A stretch of DNA of 64,000 nt from Pseudoclavibacter caeni (GCF_008831125.1 NZ_WBKA01000005.1:89442-153441), one strand, 5' to 3'; positions 54,403-63,781 are shown, counted from the stretch's first letter. Program-made: numbers and translations. Notes: generated from the sequence alone by a model not told the origin.

Positions 54403-55104
54403 TCACATCTGCGAGATGCTGGTGACCTTGAACGTGGCGGTCTTCAACGCCTCGATCTTGTCATCCGTCTGATACTCGAAGGCGGTCAGGTCCTGCGCCT
54501 GTCCTGCACCCAGGTTGTTCACCATCAGGGTGTCGTCGGTGACCCGGTTGCCCGAGGCGTCAACAGCCTCGATCTGCACAGAGTAGGTGTGCGGCTCGCT
54601 GGCGAGGTTCACCACATGCACCGGCAGTGTGGTCTCCGTGAGCCCATACTGATCTTTGGTGGCCGAGAACTGGCCGAGATCGACGGTGATCTCCTTGCCG
54701 AGCAGGTCGTCCGTGGCGTCGCCGCTCATGCGATCGAGCGAGTCGCTGGCGCTGGCCGCCGCGCTGTCCAGCGACTTCGAGGCGTTGTCGAGAGCGGCAC
54801 CGTACATCGCCTGGGTGCCGAGCACCCCGACGACCGCGATGATGCCGAGCACGAGACCGGCGATCGCCATGCCCCGACCGCTGCGACGGCCGGCCTTCGT
54901 CCCGACGATGCCGATGATCGAGAAAATCACGCCGATGATGGCGAGGACGATGACGAGATTGTTGAGGATCGGCACCCAGCACAGCAGCAGTGAGACGATG
55001 CCGATGCTGAGCGAGACGACGGCCCAGGCCGAGACCCCGGGCTTCTGCGATGACTGCGAGATGTGCGTCGGGCCGCTCGGCTGCGGCGTAGTCGGTGTGG
55101 TCAT
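54403..55104 (-). CDS. DUF4190-like membrane protein with extracellular domain
   Basis: A 233-residue protein. The N-terminal third has the DUF4190-like helical hairpin (SAWAVVSLSIGIVSLLLCWV, LAIIGVIFSIIGIVG, AIAGLVLGIIAVVG). A polar Ser/Ala/Asp linker leads to a C-terminal beta-type domain (TTLPVHVVNLASEPHTYSVQ, TATFKVTSISQM) resembling DUF4352-like extracellular modules. It probably sits in the membrane with the domain outside. GGAGGAACTC precedes the ATG. No function is known. Confidence 0.8.
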   Translation of the reverse strand: MTTPTTPQPSGPTHISQSSQKPGVSAWAVVSLSIGIVSLLLCWVPILNNLVIVLAIIGVIFSIIGIVGTKAGRRSGRGMAIAGLVLGIIAVVGVLGTQAMYGAALDNASKSLDSAAASASDSLDRMSGDATDDLLGKEITVDLGQFSATKDQYGLTETTLPVHVVNLASEPHTYSVQIEAVDASGNRVTDDTLMVNNLGAGQAQDLTAFEYQTDDKIEALKTATFKVTSISQM

Positions 55105-55248
55105 GAGTTCCTCCTGTTTTCATCATGCGTCGCACGTCTCCCTGACCTGCGCGGGCACGTTCGGTGCCGCCTACAGTTCTATGAGCACCCCCTGACATCG
55201 CTGTGACTCGCGCACGACATCGCCGCGCCGGGTAGGCTGATGGTCCGT

Positions 55249-56661
55249 ATGTCCACCGATCCCGCAGCTCCCCTCGACTCCGCCCGCAACCCGGCCACCT
55301 GGCGCGAGCTGTTCGCCGCCGACACCCGTGCCGCGGTGGTCGTGTTCGCCGGCGGCATCGCACTGTATGGCACGAACGTGTACCTCACCGCGAGCCTGCT
55401 GCCGAGCGCAGTGGCCGACATCGGCGGGCAGAGCCTGTACGCCTGGGTGTCCACCGCGTTCCTGCTGCCCTCGGTCGTGGTGTCGTTGTTCGTCGGGCGC
55501 CTGCTCGGGGCGTGGGGCGCGCGGCGGACGTATCCGATCGCCTTCCTGGGCTTCGCGCTGGGACTCGTGGTGAGCATGCTGGCGCCCACGATGCCGGTGT
55601 TCCTCATCGGCCGGTTCATCCAGGGCTGCGCCGGCGGGCTGCTCACCGGCCTCGCCTACGCAGTGATGCGGGTCACCCTGCCATCACGCCTGTGGACGCG
55701 GGCGATCGCCCTGCTGTCGGCGATGTGGGGCGTCGGCAACCTCATCGGCCCGCTGCTCGGCGGGCTGTTCGCCCAGCTCGGGCTGTGGCGCGGCGCGTTC
55801 GCCCCACTCGCGCTGGGCGCGGTCGCCGCAGCATGGCTCGCGGCGCGGACGCTGCCCCGGCGGAGCGGGACGTCGCCGACCGAGCGCATCCCGCTCGCCT
55901 CCCTCGCCCTCGTCACTGCGGTGGCCGCCGCACTGGCGCTCACCGTCGTGTTCACCGAGCCCTGGCAGGTGCTGACACTGCTCGGGCTGGCGCTGGTCCT
56001 TGCGATCACGTTCGGACTGGTGGAGCGGCATGGCCGCCGTACTCTGCTGCCGCACACCGTCTACCACGGAGCCTCGTCCCTGCGCTGGATCTACCTCGTG
56101 ATCACCACGCTGGCCGCGGCATCCACCGTCGAGGCGTTCGTGCCGCTGTTCGGGCAGGAGCTCGCCGGGATGTCGCCGTTCATGGCGGGGTTCCTCGGTG
56201 CGATGGTCTCGTGGGGGTGGACAGCTGGCGGCCTGCTCACCTCCGGGGCCGTCTCCGATGCACGGGTGGCCGCGTACCGGGTGGGCGGACCGGTCCTGCT
56301 GGCGCTGGGGCTGGCCGGCTACGGTCTGGTGCAGCCGGACCCCGCGGGCTGGGGCATCGTGCTGCTGTGGTTCGCGACGCTGTTCATGGCGGGCATCGGC
56401 ATCGGCACCGCGTTCGGCCACACCGCGGCCGCGGCCCTGCGCAGCACCGACGATCCGCTCGAATCGCAGAAGGTCTCTGCTGGAGTCAACACCGTGCAGC
56501 TCGTCGCGAACACGATCGGGTCGGCGGTGAGCGGGCTGCTCATCAATCTGGGTGGGCCGACGGTGGCCGGCAGCGCCCGCACGCTGAGTCTGTCGTTCGC
56601 GGCGTTCGCCCTGCTCGGGGTGCTCGCCGCATGGCTCGCGGTGCGCGCCGAACGGCGGTGA
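55249..56661 (+). CDS. MFS transporter
   Basis: A 470-residue major facilitator with about 12-14 helices. Key features are the opening TRAAVVVFAGGIALYGTNVY, the motif A-like LFVGRLLGAWGARRTYPIAF, and IGRFIQGCAGGLLTGLAYAV in helix 4, which place it near the multidrug exporters of the EmrB/QacA group. An ATG three codons upstream (55240) is an alternative; a TAGGCT hexamer at 55233-55238 lies too close to 55240 to serve it. The substrate is unknown. An intergenic palindromic repeat lies about 100 bp downstream. Confidence 0.87.
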   Translation: MSTDPAAPLDSARNPATWRELFAADTRAAVVVFAGGIALYGTNVYLTASLLPSAVADIGGQSLYAWVSTAFLLPSVVVSLFVGRLLGAWGARRTYPIAFLGFALGLVVSMLAPTMPVFLIGRFIQGCAGGLLTGLAYAVMRVTLPSRLWTRAIALLSAMWGVGNLIGPLLGGLFAQLGLWRGAFAPLALGAVAAAWLAARTLPRRSGTSPTERIPLASLALVTAVAAALALTVVFTEPWQVLTLLGLALVLAITFGLVERHGRRTLLPHTVYHGASSLRWIYLVITTLAAASTVEAFVPLFGQELAGMSPFMAGFLGAMVSWGWTAGGLLTSGAVSDARVAAYRVGGPVLLALGLAGYGLVQPDPAGWGIVLLWFATLFMAGIGIGTAFGHTAAAALRSTDDPLESQKVSAGVNTVQLVANTIGSAVSGLLINLGGPTVAGSARTLSLSFAAFALLGVLAAWLAVRAERR

Positions 56662-56757
56662 GGGGCGAGGCCCCCAGGCCGACGTCACACTCGACGCCGG
56701 CACCGCCAAACCTCGATCTCGCCCCTCGATCTCGTCCTCGACCTCTGCGCCGACGCC

Positions 56758-56830
56758 GATTCAGCGCCATCACCGCGATTCACCACGAACCCCGCCTCGA
56801 GCGCTGAATCCCTGCCAGAATGCCGAATCC
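56758..56830. repeat. Intergenic palindromic repeat, copy B
   Basis: GATTCAGCGC (56758-56767) and GCGCTGAATC (56801-56810) are exact inverted copies, followed by GAATGCCGAATCCACGTC. Start (CGCCGATTCAGC) and end resemble the element at 26.55 kb, including an internal ACCGCGA segment. Confidence 0.6.
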
Positions 56831-56907
56831 ACGTCGTGCGCAGACCGTGCCGCGCAGAATCGACGTCACGCGCAATCCCCGGGGCACCCGGCCACCCGGT
56901 TCTGCTC

Positions 56908-56913
56908 TAGAGT
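56908..56913 (+). promoter_or_regulatory. -10 hexamer of leaderless DksA/TraR-like gene
   Basis: TAGAGT lies 6 nt before the ATG. Confidence 0.5.
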
Positions 56914-56919
56914 GCGGAC

Positions 56920-57336
56920 ATGAGCCCACGCACCCCGCGCACGTCCCGCTCCGCCTCACGGCGCACGGGACTCCGTCCTGCCGTGGCCCAGGCGGCGCCG
57001 CCCGAGGCTCGCGCCGCGCTGGCGCTGCGGCTGCAGGATGCTCGGGTCGCGCTCGACCGTGCGGAGCGGACGCTGGCGCAGGTGCGTCGGCTGCAGTCCG
57101 GCGCCGATGACGACGAGCACGATCCCGACGGCGTGCCGCTGTCGTTCGAGTGGTCGAAGGCGATGGCGGTGCGCGATCAGGCGCGGGCGCAGGTGGCGTC
57201 GCTCGAGGACGCCGCGGCACGGGCCGACGCCGGGACGTTCGGCGTGTGCTCGCGATGCGGTCGGCTCATCGATCCCAGGCGGCTCGCGGCGCGCCCGGAC
57301 GCCACGCTGTGCATCGACTGCGCCCGGCGGGGCTGA
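56920..57336 (+). CDS. DksA/TraR family zinc-finger protein
   Basis: A 138-residue protein with a basic N-terminus, a long helical part (ALALRLQDARVALDRAERTL, VRDQARAQVASLEDAAARAD) and a C-terminal four-cysteine zinc finger (FGVCSRCGRLID and CIDCARRG), the layout of DksA/TraR proteins that enter the RNA polymerase secondary channel. The coiled-coil tip acidic residues typical of DksA are only loosely matched (DDDEHDPDG), so action on polymerase is uncertain. Leaderless start inferred from TAGAGT. Confidence 0.85.
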   Translation: MSPRTPRTSRSASRRTGLRPAVAQAAPPEARAALALRLQDARVALDRAERTLAQVRRLQSGADDDEHDPDGVPLSFEWSKAMAVRDQARAQVASLEDAAARADAGTFGVCSRCGRLIDPRRLAARPDATLCIDCARRG

Positions 57337-57422
57337 ACGCGCCCTCCGAGAGCGTCACCCGAACCGCTCCGGCACCGGCCCCATGCAGCACGAGCTCAGC
57401 GGTCGCACTGGATCGGGCGGGC

Positions 57423-57442
57423 GTGCGGAAGCTTCCCCGCAC
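57423..57442. terminator. Possible hairpin between convergent genes
   Basis: GTGCGG and CCGCAC pair around a GGAAGCTTCC core, 9 bp from the end of the leftward gene. Confidence 0.35.
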
Positions 57443-57450
57443 CTGCCGGC

Positions 57451-57690
57451 TCAGCCGGCCTGTCCAGCCGTGGCGGCGTTGACCAGACCGACCACGCCGC
57501 CGACCGCGCTGACCGCGGCGATCGTGAGCGCCAGGGTGATGAGCACCTGGTGCACGCGGAGGAAGCTCGTGGCGTTGCCCTCCTCGTCGCGGGCCCGGTC
57601 ATCACGCGAGACGCGGCGCAGGAACTGCGGCCACACGATCACGTTGAAGAACGCGTTGACCAGCAGCACGACCGAGGTGAAGATGAGCAT
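57451..57690 (-). CDS. SCO4848 family small membrane protein
   Basis: A 79-residue protein with two membrane helices (LIFTSVVLLVNAFFNVIVWP and VLITLALTIAAVSAVGGVVG) separated by a charged loop with FLRRVSRDDRARD and TSFLRVHQVL, the pattern of the actinobacterial SCO4848 family. Function unknown. The ATG has TAGGCT 6 nt upstream. Confidence 0.8.
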   Translation of the reverse strand: MLIFTSVVLLVNAFFNVIVWPQFLRRVSRDDRARDEEGNATSFLRVHQVLITLALTIAAVSAVGGVVGLVNAATAGQAG

Positions 57691-57696
57691 GCCTCA

Positions 57697-57702
57697 AGCC
57701 TA
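57697..57702 (-). promoter_or_regulatory. -10 hexamer of leaderless SCO4848-type gene
   Basis: TAGGCT (minus strand) lies 6 nt before the ATG. Confidence 0.5.
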
Positions 57703-57973
57703 GCGTCCGACGGCGCCGACGGCGCCGGCAGAAGGCACTCCAGACGCCCCTCGAACCCTCCCACCCGGCGCCGCACGGATCACTCTGCGACGCCGCCGGT
57801 GCCACGGGCGGGCCGGGCGCGACATGCAGGGCGGATGCCATGCGTGGCGCGGTGCCGGGCGCCACCCCGATAGGCTGAGGAGGAGCCCGATCGCCGGGAC
57901 GTCGCCCCATCGCCGACCGTGGTGGGCGGCCCCGCTCCGTGCCCGCACATCGACACCGACAGAAGGAGCCCTC

Positions 57974-58222
57974 GTGTTCGACTTCAACGACATCGTCAAC
58001 AAGGTGAAGGACGCCGCCCAGAACACAGACCTGCTCAAGAGTCTCGAGGGCAACGAGCAGGTGCAGTCGCTCATCGCGAAGCTCGGTGAGAACGCCGGCG
58101 GCGAGGGGGCGGAGGGCCTGCAGCAGAAGCTCGCCGATGGCCTGCATGGGCTCGGCATCGACACGTCGAACCTCGACCTCGGCCAGCTCGCCCAGCAGGT
58201 CGCCGAGCGCTTCAAGAAGTAG
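57974..58222 (+). CDS. Small helical protein, unknown function
   Basis: An 82-residue acidic, soluble protein beginning VFDFNDIVNKVKDAAQNTDL and ending LGQLAQQVAERFKK, predicted to be amphipathic helices with a glycine-rich middle. It resembles short YidB-like or antitoxin-like proteins only superficially, and I do not assign a family. GTG is preceded by AGAAGGAG, a strong ribosome site, so it is a real gene. Confidence 0.75.
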   Translation: MFDFNDIVNKVKDAAQNTDLLKSLEGNEQVQSLIAKLGENAGGEGAEGLQQKLADGLHGLGIDTSNLDLGQLAQQVAERFKK

Positions 58223-58334
58223 CTCGCCGGGCGGCGAGGACGTCGAGGCCGGCTGGATGATGCCGGCCCGCGTCGTTCCGGCCGGAGCAGCTCCTCGGGT
58301 GGTCGGCTCGGGCCCCGACCCGACCCTGAGCGGT

Positions 58335-58360
58335 GGGGGCCAGCCCAGGTGACGGCCCCC
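58335..58360. terminator. Terminator of the peptidase operon
   Basis: GGGGGCC and GGCCCCC are exact complements with a 12-nt loop, 4 bp past the stop codon of the leftward DUF885 gene. Confidence 0.55.
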
Positions 58361-58364
58361 GTCT

Positions 58365-60275
58365 CTACAGCACGAGCCCGCGCAGCTGGGCGACGTCGCC
58401 GAGCAGCTCGTAGCGCTGCAGGGCGATCGGCACGTTGCCCTCGCGCCAGAGCCGGTCGTGGAACTCCCGCAGGGTCAGGCCCGAGCGGACGGCCGCGGCG
58501 AGGAAGCCGAGGATCTGCGTCTTGCCGACCTGGTAGGTCATCCCCTGTCCCGGTGTCTTGGCGAAGAACGCGGCCTCCCACCGGGCGGTGGGCTCGTCCA
58601 TGGGCACCCGTTCGGCGAGGATCCGCGTGGCCTCGTCGATCGTGAGCCGCCCCAGGGCGAGCTCGATGTCGATCTGCACGCGCAGCGCCCGCAGACGCAG
58701 GAACGCGTGGACCGTCTCGCGGCTGTCCGGGTCGTCGTCGGCGGGGGTGACGTCGATGCCGCCGCCGAACAGCCCAGCCCGGGCGAGCATCTCCTCGTTG
58801 TAGAACCCGATGCCCTCGTTGGCACCTGAATCGTAGTAGTGGCGGCGGATCGGGTCGGGGTGGGCGGCCGACAGCGCGATCTGCTGGCTGTGGCAGCCCT
58901 CGTGGATGAGCCCGGTCATCGGGTCGCGGGCGATCGCGTCGTCGAAGAAGCCGAGCCCGGAGTCGGTGTCGGCGCGACCGGCCGCATCCTCGGCTGCGTC
59001 CGGCTGCCAGCTGAGCGCGTCACGCTCCGCGGCGTGCTCGGCCGGGATGTCGTCGGTCACCCCGAGCCACTGCAGCGGCTCGATGCGGGCGGGCATCGGC
59101 AGCAGCCGGTAGTGGCGCAGCTCCTCTGGCTGGCTGAGCAGGCCCTGGCGCTCGTAGAAGTCGCGGATCGCGGCCTCCTGTGCGTGCTGCCGCTCGCAGG
59201 CGGACGCGGTGGCCGCCGGCAGCGCCTCGCGCGGCTGACTGCGTCCCGAGTCGAGGCGATGGCCGCGCGACTCGATGACGCTGAACGCCTCGGCACGCTC
59301 CAGCTCGATGCGACCGGTGATGAGCAGCTCCTCGGGATCGGCGGGGTTCAGGGCGATCTCGCGGAGGAACCGCACGAACGCCTCCCGCCCGATCGGCTGC
59401 CACGGGGTCGTGTCGAGGTCGTGCTCGAGCCAGGCCCGATACGCGTCGAGCGCGTCGGCGGCTTCCTCCCCCGCCGTGGCGAGGCGCTCGCGCAGCGTCT
59501 CGGGCACGTCCCCGGCGAGTTCCTCGGCGGTGGCCTCGATCGCGTCGCGCACGGCCTCGCCCACACCGCCGGGGCGTCCGCCAGCGGAGGCGAGGGTCGC
59601 CGCCGCCAGTCTGGTCGGCTCGGTCTGCGCGTGGCCGACAAGGTTGGTGCGCCCCTGGTCGAGCAGGGCTGGGATGCGCTCGAGCGCTGCGGCGACGTCC
59701 TCGGTGCGGGCCGTGTCAAACGGGCCCTCCGGACGCAGCAGATCGAACACGACGCCGATCGTCTGGTCGATGTAGAACCCGGGGTCGCGCTGCCACGCGG
59801 CGAGCACGTCGAGCTCGAAGCGGGCCCGGGCGATCGACGAGCCGATCAACGCCCGGTCGACCAGGTACGCCCTGGCCTGGGCGGCGTGGGTGGCGGATGG
59901 GCTGTCGGGCGCGTCCGTGGCGGATGCGTCGGCTGTTCCGTTGGCCCCTCGCGCGCCGCTGTTCGCGTTCGCAGCGCTGGCACCTTCTGCTCCGGGGGTG
60001 CCGGCGAGGGTCGTGGCCGGGTCGATCGCGGGCAGAGAGGCGCGGCGGGCGGCGAACGCGGCGAGGTCGGCACGGTACCGGACCACGGCGTCCGCCGACC
60101 AGTCGGGCGCCCAGCCCGCCGGACGCTCGATGCGCGGGATGTCGTCATCGGTGCGGGGCTGCTCGGCGGCGCGCCACCTCCACCACTCGTCGGCGAGGCG
60201 GGCGAGTTCGCCGCGAGCGTCGGCCAGTGCCTCGGGAGTGATCGGGCGGCCATCGAGCGTGCGGATGTCGGTCAT
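58365..60275 (-). CDS. DUF885 family putative metallopeptidase
   Basis: A 636-residue protein of the DUF885 family, related to zinc carboxypeptidases. The metal motif appears as LIHEGCHSQQ (HExxH-like), followed about 35 residues later by EGIGFYNEEMLARAG, which supplies the third ligand in the family. There is no signal peptide. Its ATG overlaps the stop of the upstream peptidase gene by 4 bp, and GAGGAGG lies inside that gene. Encoded together, the two probably degrade peptides in the cytosol. The Ala/Asn/Thr-rich stretch near residues 95-130 is an insertion. Confidence 0.85.
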   Translation of the reverse strand: MTDIRTLDGRPITPEALADARGELARLADEWWRWRAAEQPRTDDDIPRIERPAGWAPDWSADAVVRYRADLAAFAARRASLPAIDPATTLAGTPGAEGASAANANSGARGANGTADASATDAPDSPSATHAAQARAYLVDRALIGSSIARARFELDVLAAWQRDPGFYIDQTIGVVFDLLRPEGPFDTARTEDVAAALERIPALLDQGRTNLVGHAQTEPTRLAAATLASAGGRPGGVGEAVRDAIEATAEELAGDVPETLRERLATAGEEAADALDAYRAWLEHDLDTTPWQPIGREAFVRFLREIALNPADPEELLITGRIELERAEAFSVIESRGHRLDSGRSQPREALPAATASACERQHAQEAAIRDFYERQGLLSQPEELRHYRLLPMPARIEPLQWLGVTDDIPAEHAAERDALSWQPDAAEDAAGRADTDSGLGFFDDAIARDPMTGLIHEGCHSQQIALSAAHPDPIRRHYYDSGANEGIGFYNEEMLARAGLFGGGIDVTPADDDPDSRETVHAFLRLRALRVQIDIELALGRLTIDEATRILAERVPMDEPTARWEAAFFAKTPGQGMTYQVGKTQILGFLAAAVRSGLTLREFHDRLWREGNVPIALQRYELLGDVAQLRGLVL

Positions 60276-62836
60276 CGTGCGTCCTCCTCGGTACATGAGG
60301 CTGTCGGCCGGGAGGCGCTGTCGGCGACGTGTGTCGACGGGCTCCCCTCGGTGCCGGGGGTGGTGCGGGCTGCGGCGGTCGTGTCGAGGCTGCGCCGCAG
60401 GAAGTCGAGCTGCAGTAGGAGCAGGTGCTCAGCGACCGTCTCGTCGGCGGCCATGTGGGTGATGCCGCCGGAGAGAGGCAGCACCTCGTGGGGGCGGCCG
60501 GCGGCGAGCAGTGCCTGCGAGAGGCGCAGCGTGTGCGCGATCGTGACGTTGTCGTCGGCGAACCCGTGCACGAGCAGCAGTGGCCGGGTCAGCCGGGGCG
60601 CGTCATCGATCAGGCTGCTCGTGCGGTAGGCGGCCGCGTCGAGCCCGAGGTACCGCTCGGTGTAGTGCGTGTCGTAGAGCGTCCAGTCGGCGGGAGGCGC
60701 CCCGGCGATCGCGGCGTGGAACGTCTCCGGCGCCCGCAGCACGGCCAGCGCGGCGAGGTACCCGCCGAACGACCAGCCCATGATCGCGACCCGGTCGAGG
60801 TCGGCGGCGGGGATGCGGCCCGGCCCGGCGAGGCGGGCGAGTGCCCCGGGCAGGGCGTGCACGGCGGCGACCTGGTCGGGCAGGGTCGCGGCGAAGTCGA
60901 GGTGGATGCGACGGTCCCAGGCCGGGCCGCGGCCGGGCGCGCCGCGGCCGTCGGCGACGAGGACGAGGTACCCCTGATCGGCCCACCACTGATCCTCGGC
61001 GTAGGCGGCGGCGCTGCGGATGACTCGCCGGGCTCCCGGCCCGCCGTAGGGGCGCACGAGCACGGGCAGGCTGGCCGCGCGGGCGGCCGCGGTGCCGGGC
61101 CTGGGCAGGACGATCGCCGCGGGCAGTCCGGCGATCTCGGTGACCCGCACGTTGAGCGGGCCTGGCGTCGCCGAGCGGTCTCGCAGGACGTGCTCACGGG
61201 TCGCGCCGTCCGGTGCACGCCACCGGTGGGTCGCCGTCGCCCGGGTGTCGGCGAGCGTGCGAACGGTGAGGACGCTGCCGTCAGCGGCTGCGGCGAGACC
61301 GGCCACCGCGTCCTCGGGGGCGAGGCGGTCGACGCCGCCGTCGAAGCGGACGCGCACGGGTGCCGGACGCGTCGGATCGGCGGAGGCGAGCGCGAGCACG
61401 CCGTCGTGGTCATCGCCGATGACCGCGTCGATCTGCAGCCCGGCCGAGCCGACTGGGCGCCCGTCGAGGGCCACCCGGTACGTGTCGGTGTCAGGGTCGG
61501 CGACGACTGTGATCACACGGCCGGCCGCGTCGTGGCGGGGCGTGCCGGGGACGAGGTCGACCCAGCAGCGATCGGTGACCTCCTGCAGCGTCCGCACGGC
61601 GCCGTCCACGGAGACGCCGAGCAGGCGGGTGCGCCGCTGGTCGCGGGACTGGACGAGCACGAGCGCCTCGGGGGCGTCCCAGGTGACGGCGGTGAGGTAC
61701 TCGAACGCGGCGTGGTCCCAGGGGATCTCGGTGATGGCGGAGGGTCCAGCACCGCCCGCGGCGGCGAGATCGACCAGGTGGAGGGTGACCCGGGCGTTGT
61801 CGGTCAGCGCCCGGGGGTACCGCCAGGCGCGGGGCTCGGCGGCCGGATCGACCGGATCGCACAGATGCCACACCGCGACCGGGGACTCGTCCGTGCGCTG
61901 CACGAGCAGCCGGGAGGCGTCCGGCGACCACCACAGCCCGTGGTAGCGGTGCTGCTCCTCCCCCGCGATGAAGTCGGCGATGCCCCAGGTGACGGGGCCC
62001 GCGTTGGAGCCCGGCGCGGGGGTCTGGGCTGCAGGCTCGGCCGCGGATGCCGATTCGGCCGACTCGACGGCGGATGCCGCCCCGGTGACCTCGACATCGC
62101 CAGCGGACCCGGCTCCAGCTGCGGCATCCCGCTCATCAGGGTCGCCCCCATCCTCCCCGGCGACCCGACGCCAGGTGGAGCCGTCCGTCGTCGCGACGAC
62201 CACGGCGTCCACCGTCGACCAGGCGACGAGGCGGCCGTCCGGGCTCACCCGGGGGTCGACGACCGGCCCGGGCACGTCGAGGCGACGCGGGGTGAACGCG
62301 GGCGTGGGAGCGTCCGGGTGCAGGTCGACCGTCCACAGGGCACCGTCCAGCGTGAACGCGGCGGTGCGGCCCTCGGGGTCGACGTCGAAGCCGACGATGC
62401 CACTGGCCCGCTCCCGGGTGCGCTCACGCAGCGCGCGCTCGGCGTCGCTCAGGGTCTCGGCGGCCTTCGACTCCTCGGCATCGGTCAGGTCGTCGGGGCC
62501 GTTCGCGCCTTCCGCGTCGCGCGCCTGGTCTGGGCTCGAGCGCTCGTCGGCTTTCTGCCCCTCGGGCCCGCTCGAGCCCCCGTCGATGTCCGGGCCAGCG
62601 CCGGCATCGATGTGAGCGTCGAGCGCCCGCGGGTCGACGACGACGCGCTCGACGTCGGCGTCCGTCTCCCGCAGATCGCTCAGCCACAGGGCGAGCCGGG
62701 GATCCTCCGGGCCAGAGGAGCGCAGGAACAGGGCGCGGGATCCGTCTCCGACCACGCGCGCGCTGCGCGGGGCGCCGAGCCGGAACCGCTGGGTGCGGGC
62801 CTGGAGTCTGGGGAACGAGTCACGCGAATCGGTCAC
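60272..62836 (-). CDS. Prolyl oligopeptidase family peptidase (DPP IV-like)
   Basis: An 854-residue serine peptidase. An N-terminal beta-propeller (about 20-600) carries two long acidic, low-complexity insertions (about residues 60-125 and 220-290). The C-terminal hydrolase domain has the nucleophile S689 in GWSFGGYLAAL, the aspartate in HGFADDNVT and the histidine in GGITHMAADE. GTG was chosen because the homology starts at SFPRLQARTQRFRLG and TACCGT lies 7 nt upstream; the frame continues back into transposon sequence, which cannot belong to the gene. It is co-transcribed with the DUF885 gene. Dipeptide release is the family activity. Confidence 0.88.
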   Translation of the reverse strand: MTDSRDSFPRLQARTQRFRLGAPRSARVVGDGSRALFLRSSGPEDPRLALWLSDLRETDADVERVVVDPRALDAHIDAGAGPDIDGGSSGPEGQKADERSSPDQARDAEGANGPDDLTDAEESKAAETLSDAERALRERTRERASGIVGFDVDPEGRTAAFTLDGALWTVDLHPDAPTPAFTPRRLDVPGPVVDPRVSPDGRLVAWSTVDAVVVATTDGSTWRRVAGEDGGDPDERDAAAGAGSAGDVEVTGAASAVESAESASAAEPAAQTPAPGSNAGPVTWGIADFIAGEEQHRYHGLWWSPDASRLLVQRTDESPVAVWHLCDPVDPAAEPRAWRYPRALTDNARVTLHLVDLAAAGGAGPSAITEIPWDHAAFEYLTAVTWDAPEALVLVQSRDQRRTRLLGVSVDGAVRTLQEVTDRCWVDLVPGTPRHDAAGRVITVVADPDTDTYRVALDGRPVGSAGLQIDAVIGDDHDGVLALASADPTRPAPVRVRFDGGVDRLAPEDAVAGLAAAADGSVLTVRTLADTRATATHRWRAPDGATREHVLRDRSATPGPLNVRVTEIAGLPAAIVLPRPGTAAARAASLPVLVRPYGGPGARRVIRSAAAYAEDQWWADQGYLVLVADGRGAPGRGPAWDRRIHLDFAATLPDQVAAVHALPGALARLAGPGRIPAADLDRVAIMGWSFGGYLAALAVLRAPETFHAAIAGAPPADWTLYDTHYTERYLGLDAAAYRTSSLIDDAPRLTRPLLLVHGFADDNVTIAHTLRLSQALLAAGRPHEVLPLSGGITHMAADETVAEHLLLLQLDFLRRSLDTTAAARTTPGTEGSPSTHVADSASRPTASCTEEDAR

Positions 62837-62843
62837 GGCCTCA

Positions 62844-62849
62844 ACGGTA
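62844..62849 (-). promoter_or_regulatory. -10 hexamer of leaderless peptidase operon
   Basis: TACCGT (minus strand) lies 7 nt before the GTG. The terminal repeat of the insertion remnant begins 5 bp further upstream, so any -35 lies in transposon DNA. Confidence 0.45.
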
Positions 62850-62853
62850 TACC

Positions 62854-62869
62854 GGCTCTTCGCAGTTGA
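62854..62869. repeat. ISL3 terminal inverted repeat, left
   Basis: GGCTCTTCGCAGTTGA, identical to the complement of the repeat at the other end of the element. Confidence 0.8.
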
Positions 62870-62965
62870 AGGTGTAGACGAGGGGCGCCGGCCGGTTCGC
62901 AGATAGAGGTCGAGGTCTTCCAGAATGGAAGTTCCTACACTGCCCATCCGCCGGAAGACCTCGAC

Positions 62966-63031
62966 ATGCACCACCCTACGTTCGCGACACCTGACCTGAC
63001 CACGTTCTGCCGCCTCGACGAGCTCGGCCTT
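62966..63031 (+). pseudogene. ISL3 transposase N-terminal remnant
   Basis: Encodes MHHPTFATPDLTTFCRLDEL, the typical N-terminus of actinobacterial ISL3 transposases, then breaks off after LGL into unrelated sequence. Confidence 0.75.
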
Positions 63032-63060
63032 CAAGCGGCTCTTCGGACATCCGGTGGGGG

Positions 63061-63448
63061 TCATGGGGTGAGTCCGCCGGCGGCGAGGAGCATGCGGAGC
63101 CGGTAGTTGTCGCGGTTGCGGAAGCCGCGGGCGAGGCGACGGTGCAGCTCGATGATCCCGTTCACGGCCTCAGTTCCGCCGTTCGATGATCGTCCGGTCG
63201 TGAAGTAGGCCAGGAACGCGGCTCGCCAGCGGCGGAGGGTGCGGCCCAGGCGTGCGATCTCGGGGATCGGGCAGGTGTGGAATGTGTCGAGGACCTTCTC
63301 GGCGATCCGCCGCCCGGCGGCGAGGTCCTTCTGGTGGTAGGCGGAACGTCGTTGCTGGGCGCACTGCCACGCGACGAACACCTCGTCGTGGGCGGGGTCG
63401 GTCTCGATGGCCGCGACCAGCCGGGCGCGCTGCTTGTCGGTGAGGTTC
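63061..63448 (-). pseudogene. ISL3 transposase C-terminal fragment (leftward)
   Basis: About 128 residues matching the end of an ISL3 transposase: LTDKQRARLVAAIETDPAHD, RTLRRWRAAFLAYFTTGRSS, GGTEAVNGIIELHRRLARGF and RNRDNYRLRMLLAAGGL. The last acidic residue of the DDE triad is the glutamate of TEAVNG. The frame upstream (to 63543) is antisense to the opposite fragment, so the homology starts near 63448. Confidence 0.8.
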
Positions 63449-63609
63449 TCGGCCCCGGCACGAGCAACGGACCGACGGAGGCCATCAACGGCCGGCTCGA
63501 GCACCTTCGCGGTTCCGCACTCGGCTTCCGGAACCTCACGCACTACATCGCCAGATCGCTCCTCGAAGCCGGCGGATTCAGACCGCTCCTACACTCCCAT
63601 CCGCGATGA
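63449..63609 (+). pseudogene. ISL3 transposase C-terminal fragment (rightward)
   Basis: Encodes GTSNGPTEAINGRLEHLRGS, ALGFRNLTHYIARSLLEAGG and FRPLLHSHPR followed by a stop: the end of another ISL3 transposase subtype in the opposite direction to its neighbour, with no N-terminal part attached. Confidence 0.8.
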
Positions 63610-63781
63610 GCCGAGAAAGCCCCTGGCTGCCACAACCCCGACACCACGGATCCGGCTCCGCAACCCGGCACTCGATCACCGCCCGGTCCGACTCAAGACA
63701 CTGCCCCACCGCGACGAGACCGAGCTCGTCCAGTCGGCAGAACACGGTCAGATCAGGGGTCGCAAAGGTAGCGTGGAGCAC
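63610..63781 (-). pseudogene. ISL3 transposase N-terminal remnant (leftward)
   Basis: Encodes MLHATFATPDLTVFCRLDEL followed by the first zinc-site cysteines (WCRGCG), then runs into the end of the opposite fragment. It parallels the remnant at the left end of the element. Confidence 0.75.
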
